Source: Thermoplasmata archaeon (GTDB taxonomy: Archaea > Thermoplasmatota > Thermoplasmata > Sysuiplasmatales > Sysuiplasmataceae). From it: 5,052 nt of DNA. Shown one piece after another: positions 1-4,807 of the stretch (position 1 is its first letter; every line of letters starts with the position of its first letter). Made by a program: the position numbers and the translations under genes. The DNA is taken from contig JAJYOM010000128.1 of the NCBI GenBank assembly GCA_021796175.1, positions 1 through 5,052 on the forward strand, read 5' to 3'. The notes beneath the pieces were generated by a model, which worked only from the letters and a program-made list of their open reading frames with translations, had not been told where the DNA came from and did not search any database.

Positions 1-62
1 TTACCGGCAAGGATCAAATGCACAGGATATGCCGCCCTTAATACTCTCATCCGGGAACATCC

Positions 63-70
63 AAATATCT
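63..70 (+). promoter_or_regulatory. Possible archaeal TATA-like element ahead of the first GNAT gene
   Basis: The AT-rich stretch AAATATCT is centred about 26 bases before the ATG at 92. That is the usual distance between an archaeal TATA box and the transcription start, so a leaderless mRNA beginning at or next to the ATG is possible. No Shine-Dalgarno sequence precedes this ATG, which agrees with leaderless expression. The match to a TATA box is weak and no strong B-recognition element is evident, so this is a suggestion only. Confidence 0.22.
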
Positions 71-91
71 ACATCCCCTTTCCACCATACG

Positions 92-685
92 ATGGCCGGC
101 CAGGAGAACAGGTTGGAAGGCACCATTTCCCGGGAAGTGGAGGTCAGGCGCCTCAGGGCTCCGGAGTGGCGTGAATACCGCTCGCTCAGGCTACGCTCTC
201 TCAAGCTCGACCCTCTTGCTTTTGGAAGCACCTATGAGCGCGAGTCTGCATACAGCGATGAGAAGTGGATTGAAAGGGTGGCAAAATCGGCCACATCAGA
301 CACAAATTCTCTCTTTGTCGCCTGCTACTCCTCACGTTTTGTGGGTACTTCCGGCATTTATCATTCTGAATGCGTATTCCATTCTGAGGGTGAATTCAAC
401 CTGTACGGAGTATGGCTGGAACCAGACTTCAGGGGATATCACATCGGTTCCAGGCTGGTGGACACTGCTATAAGCTGGGTCAGGTCGAACCACCGTTCCG
501 GCGTTATAATTCTTGGGGTCAATCCCTCCCAGGCGCACGCGGTTGAACTTTACAGGAGCAGGAAATTTGTTCCGACCGGTAAAGTTGAACAGCTTGAACA
601 TTCTCCCGGCAGCTTCGTCATTGAGATGAGACTTGAACTCGCATACAGGAAACCAAAGTTGAACACGGCGAGATCTCAGTGTTGA
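92..685 (+). CDS. GNAT family N-acetyltransferase (single domain)
   Basis: Predicted cytoplasmic acetyl-CoA-dependent N-acetyltransferase; the acceptor substrate cannot be read from sequence. From the ATG at 92 it has 197 residues. The N-terminal part (about 14-50) has the beta-1/alpha-1 pattern VEVRRLRAPEWREYRSLRLR. Motif A follows a beta strand (YGVWLEPDF) and contains the pyrophosphate-binding loop RGYHIGS at about 114-120. Motif B is around VNPSQAHAVELYRSRKF (about 143-159), the usual alpha-4/beta-6 region of GNATs. The frame stays open upstream to an ATG at 29, but the extra 21 residues there (MPPLILSSGNIQ...) do not look like part of the fold. The ATG at 92 has a TATA-like stretch 26 bases ahead and is preferred. 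Only 5 bases separate its stop from the ATG of the next acetyltransferase gene, and an alternative GTG start for that gene overlaps the stop, so the two are probably co-transcribed. The fold is clear; the start is uncertain. Confidence 0.82.
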   Translation: MAGQENRLEGTISREVEVRRLRAPEWREYRSLRLRSLKLDPLAFGSTYERESAYSDEKWIERVAKSATSDTNSLFVACYSSRFVGTSGIYHSECVFHSEGEFNLYGVWLEPDFRGYHIGSRLVDTAISWVRSNHRSGVIILGVNPSQAHAVELYRSRKFVPTGKVEQLEHSPGSFVIEMRLELAYRKPKLNTARSQC

Positions 686-690
686 GTTGC

Positions 691-1580
691 ATGGACATCG
701 TGGAATACACTGACATCGGAGATCTCCAGCGAATATTGCATTTCCTGAAACAGTGCAGACATGAGCAAGCCGGGGGTGATTACGAGCAAATCGGCGATAT
801 TCTCTGGGCAATGAGAGATCCAGCGTACAGGCCAGATGGAAGCATTTGTCTGCTCAGGAGCGGTGAAGAGTCTCCGGTTTCTGCCTTAGGGATGGGAATA
901 CAATTGTATTCAGGACAAGGCCAGGCACACCTGTATCCAGTGATGAATTGCTGCTGGAATGGGGACTGTCCAAAACCGGTCTGGCAACAGCCCGTCATTC
1001 CTTCAGTGAAACAACAATCACTCAGGTGCTTGAAAACAACATGGACAGGCGCCGTCTTCTTTCAAAATACGGATTTGCAAGGGAAAGCAGGCATTACACC
1101 GTGCTGGAAAGGGATATTGGCACAGTTGAAGCTTCCTGTCTCCCTGCAGGTTTCTACCCAGCCAGTGGTCCGGATGAATGCATGGTTGATGCGTATGTCA
1201 GCATGCACCGGATGGCCTGGGGGGAAGGGAGCACGTACTCTGTAGAAATGCACAGACATCTTCAGACCTGTCCGGGCTATAACAGGGAGCTCAATCCTGT
1301 GATCATTACGGTCGACGGCAGGATCGCCGGTTCATGCATATGCTGGCTCGACGAATTCAACCTGGTTGGTGAAATCGAATCGCTTCAGATAGCTCCAGAC
1401 TTCAGGAAATTGGGTTTCGGAAAAGCCCTGCTCTCGGAGGCTTTCATCAGAGTGAGGCGCTTCATAACGCTCAAATCACTCGTCTATAGTGCAAGTGTCA
1501 ATGTACCGGCAGAGAGACTTTATGCATCGGCCGGTTTCATGCCCGTCGGGAAGATACTTGTTTACAGTAGGGAGGCATAG
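691..1580 (+). pseudogene. Tandem-GNAT acetyltransferase interrupted by a frameshift
   Basis: Two GNAT domains are encoded in two different frames. The frame from ATG 691 encodes the start of domain 1 (MDIVEYTDIGDLQRILHFL, then WAMRDPAYRPDGSICLLRSGE) up to about 891. It then degenerates into cysteine/tryptophan-rich nonsense that stops at 1245. The frame shifted by -1 picks up at GAT 891 with DGNTIVFRTRPGTPVSSDELL, then the end of domain 1 (LLSKYGFARESRHYTVLERD) and all of domain 2 to the TAG at 1578-1580. Domain 2 has a standard motif A, EIESLQIAPDF followed by RKLGFGKALLSEA, and ends with ERLYASAGFMPVGKILVYS. Adding one G to the GGG at 889-891 joins the parts as SALG-DGNTIVF and gives about 296 residues, normal for tandem GNATs such as the mycothiol-synthase-like group. 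The break may be a real mutation, a sequencing or assembly error, or, less likely, programmed frameshifting. A GTG at 679 preceded by GGCGAG is an alternative start. Substrate unknown. Confidence 0.75.
896..911. repeat. Perfect 16-bp palindrome inside the tandem-GNAT gene
   Basis: GAATACAATTGTATTC reads identically on both strands. It begins 4 bases after the G run where the reading frame breaks. As RNA it could form a 6-bp stem with an AATT loop. It may be an operator-like dyad, a mutational hotspot or chance; about 0.08 perfect 16-bp palindromes would be expected in 5 kb of random sequence. Confidence 0.6.
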
Positions 1581-1673
1581 CCTGTGGCGATGTCAGGAAT
1601 GATCGGCCTGGTTCGGTTAGAATGCTCAGGAACGAAACGCGCTTCAGGGGGCTGTCCATTCATTTGTCCGGCT

Positions 1674-1678
1674 GGTGA
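1674..1678 (+). promoter_or_regulatory. Shine-Dalgarno site for the NlpC/P60 gene
   Basis: GGTGA matches the core of the archaeal/bacterial anti-Shine-Dalgarno sequence and lies 6 bases before the GTG at 1685. It contains the in-frame TGA at 1676-1678, so the coding region cannot extend further upstream. Together these two facts fix the start at GTG 1685, with GTG 1691 as the only close rival. Confidence 0.65.
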
Positions 1679-1684
1679 GAAACA

Positions 1685-2407
1685 GTGGCTGTGAGGGTCC
1701 GGATCGGGGTCGCAGATCTCAGGGCTGAAGGCAAGTTCAGATCTGAAAGGGTCGACCAGCTGATTTGGGGCCAGGAAGTCCAGTTGCTGAATGAGACAGA
1801 AGGGGAATATGTCAGGGTGAGGGCACCAGATGGTTATGAAGCTTTCATAATTGCAAGCTCCCTGAAAAAGAGCAGGGAGCGTATCAGGTACAAGCTCAGC
1901 CGATCGTTCGCTGCCGGTGATCTGCGGCTGCCGCTGGGCTCTCTTCTAACTGATGAAGATGTTTCCCGGCTTGAAGTCGGGAAGGCAATTCTGAGGAGCA
2001 TGGATCACACCATGGACAGGATAATTCTCGCACGCAGATACCTCGGTGTACCATACCTGTGGGGAGGTGTAACAGAGTTCGGCACCGATTGCTCCGGCCT
2101 GACCCAGAGAGTTTTCAGTTTCAACAACTTACAGCTGCCAAGGAATGCAGATCAGCAGGAAAGCGTTGGCTCGCAGGTGGAGTCTCTCAAGGATGCAGCC
2201 CCCGGCGATCTCATCTTCTTCCCAGGGCATGTGGGAATGCATATCGGTGAAGGCATGATGATACATGCAAACCTTCACTTTCAGAGGGTGACTATCACAA
2301 ACCTGCTTGGCAGGGATGCATATTCCAGGAATTTGAGGGGGAGCATAACTTCCATCAGGACCTACCCGGTGAATCAGCGATCAACTCTGAGCATGCTCAA
2401 TGGCTGA
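1685..2407 (+). CDS. SH3b-NlpC/P60 cysteine peptidase, YkfC-like (gamma-D-glutamyl endopeptidase family)
   Basis: Predicted papain-like peptidase cutting a D-Glu/diamino-acid bond in murein-derived peptides. It has 240 residues. Residues 4-60 form a bacterial SH3 domain (VADLRAEG, SERVDQLIWGQEV, EYVRVRAPDGYEAFI). Residues 61-110 look like a second, degenerate SH3-like part. The NlpC/P60 domain spans about 111-228. Visible catalytic residues are Cys136 in GTDCSGL, His182 in GHVGMHIG and His194 in MMIHANL, the Cys/His/His set of this family. GVPYLWGG and LPRNADQQ are also family hallmarks; most relatives have Asp where this one has Asn154. There is no signal peptide or membrane segment, so it should act in the cytoplasm on imported peptides. 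It is shorter than the Bacillus YkfC proteins (about 300 residues or more), mainly at the N-terminus. A dipeptide epimerase gene follows after 84 bases, the same pairing as in the Bacillus ykf operon. GTG start supported by GGTGA. Family assignment is firm; exact substrate is inferred. Confidence 0.88.
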   Translation: MAVRVRIGVADLRAEGKFRSERVDQLIWGQEVQLLNETEGEYVRVRAPDGYEAFIIASSLKKSRERIRYKLSRSFAAGDLRLPLGSLLTDEDVSRLEVGKAILRSMDHTMDRIILARRYLGVPYLWGGVTEFGTDCSGLTQRVFSFNNLQLPRNADQQESVGSQVESLKDAAPGDLIFFPGHVGMHIGEGMMIHANLHFQRVTITNLLGRDAYSRNLRGSITSIRTYPVNQRSTLSMLNG

Positions 2408-2491
2408 TTCATCTGCTGCGCCTGTTGGATGATCCTTCCACTTTCTCAGAAAAGCTGAATTAGGTGCTGGGAATCACGGGAACTGATAGTT

Positions 2492-3559
2492 ATGATCAGC
2501 GGCTTTGATTATTTCAGGCTTGACATACCAATGGTCAAGGAATTCAGGATATCCTTTGAGAGCACTTCCTCCTACCAGGGTTTTCTGGTCAGGATCAGGA
2601 CAGACGACGGATTCGAAGGATGGGGAGAGGGCGTTCCGACCCCGCTGATTACCGGCGAGACAATGGGCTCGGCCGAGTTTGCGCTATCGATGCTGAAAGG
2701 CGCTGTCACCGGAATGGACGACGCATCATCAGAGTCAATATGGGATGCAATGCAGCAGACAGTGCGTGGAGAATATGCCGCAAAATGCGCTATTGACACA
2801 GCTCTATGGGACATCACCGGCAGGAGAAGCGGAATGCCGCTCTCCAGGCTTCTTGGTGGTTTCAGGCAGGGCATTGCAACTTCCTACACGATTGACCTGG
2901 GCACACTTGCGGAAGCAGAGACTATGGCGCAGGAATTCATGGACCTTGGACTCAAAGCTGTAAAAGTCAAACTGGGCCGCGGCATGGCTGAGGACTACGA
3001 ACGTGTCAAGACTGTAAGGCAGAAGGTGGGCGGGGACATGACATTGTACGTAGACTTCAACCAGTCATATTCCGCCAAGAAGGCGATTGAGCTTTCCCAG
3101 AAGATCCACAAGTTTGAGATTGAGTTTCTGGAACAGCCGACCAGAGCGGACGACATAAGCAGCCTGAAGTTCGTCAGGGATCGCAGTTCCATACCTGTGA
3201 TGGCCGACGAGTCTGTCCACGGACCTGAAGATGCTTTGAGGATAATACGCATGGAGGCGGCAGACATGATAAATCTCAAGCTGATGAAGTCAGGCGGCAT
3301 AAGCAGGGGAAGGCAACTCATTGAAATTGCCGAGGCTGCGGGTCTTCCAGTGATGATCGGGTGCATGGTTGAGACGAAGATTGCAACCACTGCCGGAACT
3401 CATCTCGCACTCGGCATGAAGAATGTCAAGTATGCAGATCTCGACGGCTACACGAGCCTGAAGCGGGATGTGACAACAAATGGCGTGACTGTTGTCAACG
3501 GCGAGAACCGCGTCAGCGGCTTGCCCGGACTCGGACTTGAAGTCGATCTGAGCAGATAA
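2492..3559 (+). CDS. Dipeptide epimerase, enolase superfamily (L-Ala-D/L-Glu epimerase-like)
   Basis: Predicted Mg-dependent enzyme that epimerises the C-terminal residue of a dipeptide; in bacteria the relatives convert L-Ala-D-Glu from murein to L-Ala-L-Glu. It has 355 residues, close to the family norm. The N-terminal capping domain is about 1-120 and a TIM-like barrel follows. Visible residues are the KxK acid/base pair K158/K160 (AVKVKLG), metal ligands D188 (YVDFNQ), E214 (EFLEQP) and D239 (MADESV), the opposing base K263 (NLKLMKSGG), and the DxD pair D316/D318 (ADLDGY), which marks dipeptide epimerases by binding the substrate amino group. Compared with the Bacillus subtilis enzyme as I recall it, all these match, and so does Thr133 (Thr135 there). 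Arg24, which contacts the substrate Glu side, is Glu23 here, so specificity may differ. The in-frame stop at 2456 makes ATG 2492 the first good start; no clear Shine-Dalgarno is seen. It likely works with the peptidase upstream. Confidence 0.9.
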   Translation: MISGFDYFRLDIPMVKEFRISFESTSSYQGFLVRIRTDDGFEGWGEGVPTPLITGETMGSAEFALSMLKGAVTGMDDASSESIWDAMQQTVRGEYAAKCAIDTALWDITGRRSGMPLSRLLGGFRQGIATSYTIDLGTLAEAETMAQEFMDLGLKAVKVKLGRGMAEDYERVKTVRQKVGGDMTLYVDFNQSYSAKKAIELSQKIHKFEIEFLEQPTRADDISSLKFVRDRSSIPVMADESVHGPEDALRIIRMEAADMINLKLMKSGGISRGRQLIEIAEAAGLPVMIGCMVETKIATTAGTHLALGMKNVKYADLDGYTSLKRDVTTNGVTVVNGENRVSGLPGLGLEVDLSR

Positions 3560-3566
3560 TGCATAC

Positions 3567-3583
3567 CAGGTTTGCTTAACCTG
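3567..3583 (+). terminator. Small hairpin just after the epimerase stop codon
   Basis: CAGGTT-TGCTT-AACCTG forms a 6-bp stem with a 5-base loop, starting 8 bases past the TAA of the epimerase gene. Its position suits transcript end formation or mRNA stabilisation. No T run follows, which argues against a standard intrinsic terminator, so the role is unproven. Confidence 0.25.
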
Positions 3584-3588
3584 CTAGA

Positions 3589-3738
3589 GTGCGCGTAAGT
3601 TGGCATATCCCCTGTGAGACGACTGCTGATAACATCTGCCTTCTCGCCCTGGCGTTCCAGAAGGTGTTTAGGACATTGCCTGACGATCATACGGCCACGG
3701 GTCCGGAGAATGCAAAGAATGTTGCAATATCTGTCTAA
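3589..3738 (+). CDS. Doubtful 49-codon ORF in the intergenic region
   Basis: A GTG-started frame of 49 residues reads MRVSWHIPCETTADNICLLA and then LAFQKVFRTLPDDHTATGPE, ending at TAA 3736-3738. Its composition (LLALAFQKVF, then an acidic loop) looks more protein-like than the other frames here. I recognise no family, there is no Shine-Dalgarno site, and it overlaps the candidate regulatory repeats. It may be a remnant of a decayed gene, a small protein or chance. Confidence 0.13.
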   Translation: MRVSWHIPCETTADNICLLALAFQKVFRTLPDDHTATGPENAKNVAISV

Positions 3739-3750
3739 TTGCATTGCAAC
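3721..3750. repeat. 8-bp inverted repeat GTTGCAAT / ATTGCAAC
   Basis: GTTGCAAT at 3721-3728 and its exact reverse complement ATTGCAAC at 3743-3750 are separated by 14 bases. AATATCTG begins inside the left arm (3726-3733) and recurs at 3755-3762. Such a dyad ahead of a regulator gene is a candidate protein-binding site. The centre-to-centre distance of the arms is 22 bases, about two helical turns. Confidence 0.45.
3737..3749 (+). promoter_or_regulatory. Ada-box-like motif AAT-N6-GCAA
   Basis: AAT-TGCATT-GCAA matches the AAT(N6)GCAA arrangement known for the E. coli Ada binding site (A box AAT, B box GCAA). It is the only such match I found in this intergenic region, on the same strand as the ada-like gene, with its end 145 bases before the start codon. 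That is further than in E. coli ada, so the function is a guess; chance expectation in 335 bases on both strands is about 0.04. Confidence 0.3.
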
Positions 3751-3847
3751 TGTGAATATCTGGTCCCCTTGCGCTATTTCCGGACTTGCGGCAATCTCAG
3801 GGAGGCGACCGACAGCCTTCAAAGATGCAAGATTCAGACAGAATCTC

Positions 3848-3854
3848 TTTTATT
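3848..3854 (+). promoter_or_regulatory. Possible TATA-like element for the ada-like gene
   Basis: TTTTATT lies about 41 bases before the ATG at 3895. Archaeal spacing would put the transcription start near 3876 and give a leader of about 20 bases. It is the most AT-rich stretch close to the gene, but a single weak motif is poor evidence. Confidence 0.22.
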
Positions 3855-3894
3855 GAGCTCTATTCTGCTGGATACGTCAATGGCAGATGACTGA

Positions 3895-4776
3895 ATGGTT
3901 ACAACAATCTCCGAAAATAGGCGAAGGTCTTCCAGGTTGCGAACGGGCGCCCGGATGAAGATGAAACTGGTCGAGCAGGTATGCGACTTCATCAGATCCA
4001 GACCTTCAGCAGACCTTTCGCTGAAGTCACTTGAATCAGAATTCAAAATCAGCAGGTACATCATACAGAGGGCATTCAAGGACCTTCTGGGCATCTCCCC
4101 TAGAAAATATGTCGAAGAATGCAGAATATTGCTTCTTAAGAGAAATCTGAGAAGGGGGAGATCGATGCCTGGTGCAGTCTACGACACCGGCTACAGTTCA
4201 CACAGCTGGCTTTACGGGAATGCCGAATCGAAACTTGGCATGTCAACAGATGATTACCGGAGGGGCGGGAAAGGAGCCCGCATCAGCTATCAAACAGCCA
4301 GAACTGTTCTTGGCTGGTTGCTTGTTGCCCAGACAGACCATGGTATTTGTTCGGTAAAGATCTCGCCCAATGAGGATGCCCTGCTCAGCTCTCTATTTGA
4401 GGAATATCCCATGGCTTCAATACAGAGATCTGACAGTGTTTCTGCGAGACTTGAAGCTGTAATTGCATATCTGAAGGGCGGGAAGATTACGCTTCCATTC
4501 GATGTAGGGGGCACTGATTTCCAGCGCAGGGTCTGGTCAGCGATACTGGCGATACCTTACGGTCAGACAAGGACATATGATGATATTGCCCGATCAATCG
4601 GTATGCCCAAAGCATACAGGGCCGTTGCCAACGCGTGCGGCGCAAATCCGGTGCCGCTTGTAATCCCATGTCATCGCGTGATCAGGAAAGACGGCAAGAT
4701 AGGCGGATACGGCCTCGGGGTTGAAAAAAAGAAATTTCTGCTGGAAATGGAAAGCGGAGATAACAAGGAAGTGTAG
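3895..4776 (+). CDS. ada: Ada-like protein: AraC-type DNA-binding domain fused to O6-alkylguanine-DNA alkyltransferase
   Basis: Predicted suicide repair enzyme that moves alkyl groups from O6-alkylguanine to its own cysteine, with a DNA-binding domain that may make it a regulator. It has 293 residues. Residues 21-124 form an AraC-type double helix-turn-helix (LKSLESEFKISRYIIQRAF, then AVYDTGYSSHSWLYGNAESK and LGMSTDDYRRGG). Residues 130-200 are the RNase H-like part and 205-288 the alkyltransferase domain. Aligned without gaps to human AGT, key residues are kept: Tyr228 (Y114), Arg242 (R128), Asn251 (N137), Cys259-His260 in PCHRV (C145-H146), Tyr272 (Y158) and Glu286 (E172). The Ada N-terminal zinc domain, which senses methyl-phosphotriesters, is absent; only about 20 basic residues precede the AraC part. 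An in-frame TGA at 3892-3894 directly before the ATG shows that the ORF is not truncated in this frame. ATG 3955 is a possible later start. The fusion is mostly known from bacteria, so transfer into this genome is plausible. Confidence 0.93.
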   Translation: MVTTISENRRRSSRLRTGARMKMKLVEQVCDFIRSRPSADLSLKSLESEFKISRYIIQRAFKDLLGISPRKYVEECRILLLKRNLRRGRSMPGAVYDTGYSSHSWLYGNAESKLGMSTDDYRRGGKGARISYQTARTVLGWLLVAQTDHGICSVKISPNEDALLSSLFEEYPMASIQRSDSVSARLEAVIAYLKGGKITLPFDVGGTDFQRRVWSAILAIPYGQTRTYDDIARSIGMPKAYRAVANACGANPVPLVIPCHRVIRKDGKIGGYGLGVEKKKFLLEMESGDNKEV

Positions 4777-4807
4777 ATTGACCGCAGAACACGGCGAACA
4801 GTCAAGA

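Larger units (their letters stand above)
3560..3894. other. 335-base intergenic region between epimerase and ada-like genes
   Basis: No confident gene was found on either strand. The open frames here have unusual codon use and no recognisable motif. It contains a small hairpin at 3567-3583, a doubtful 49-codon ORF at 3589-3738, an inverted repeat at 3721-3750 that includes an Ada-box-like motif, a direct repeat AATATCTG at 3726-3733 and 3755-3762, and a TATA-like stretch near 3848. No remnant of the missing Ada N-terminal zinc domain could be recognised. Much of the region may be the control region of the ada-like gene. Confidence 0.6.

Noticed and set aside
1..174. Open + frame from the window edge to TGA 172-174, which could be the tail of an upstream gene; a second frame ends at TAA 39-41
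   Set aside because: From about 125 on, the first frame overlaps the GNAT coding region out of frame and becomes Gly/Pro/Gln-rich. The second is only 12 residues. Neither has a recognisable motif, so an upstream gene end cannot be placed.
1..231. 76-residue ORF on the - strand ending at the first bases of the window
   Set aside because: It starts inside the first GNAT gene antisense to its coding region and shows no family features; it is best explained as a shadow.
692..1245. Reading the 679/691-1245 frame as a complete separate protein
   Set aside because: After about residue 67 it becomes out-of-frame sequence rich in Cys, Trp and Gln, while the -1 frame carries clear GNAT sequence over the same bases.
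948..1580. Taking 948-1580 as an independent intact gene
   Set aside because: The frame contains GNAT domain 1 sequence before the ATG at 948 (DGNTIVFRTRPGTPVSSDELL), so that ATG lies inside a domain and is not a natural start.
2408..2491. A regulatory element or small gene between peptidase and epimerase
   Set aside because: The 84 bases show no clear TATA box, hairpin or Shine-Dalgarno site near the ATG; nothing could be supported.
3448..3822. 124-residue ORF on the - strand over the end of the epimerase gene and the gap
   Set aside because: About a third of it is antisense to firm epimerase coding sequence and no motif is recognisable.
3614..3856. 80-residue + ORF starting with GTG in the intergenic region
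   Set aside because: Its composition is Arg/Cys/Trp-rich with scattered rare codons, it lacks a ribosome-binding site, and it matches no family I know.
3560..3894. A tRNA, CRISPR repeat or insertion-sequence end in the gap
   Set aside because: No cloverleaf, regularly spaced repeats, or terminal inverted repeats with target duplication could be found by eye.
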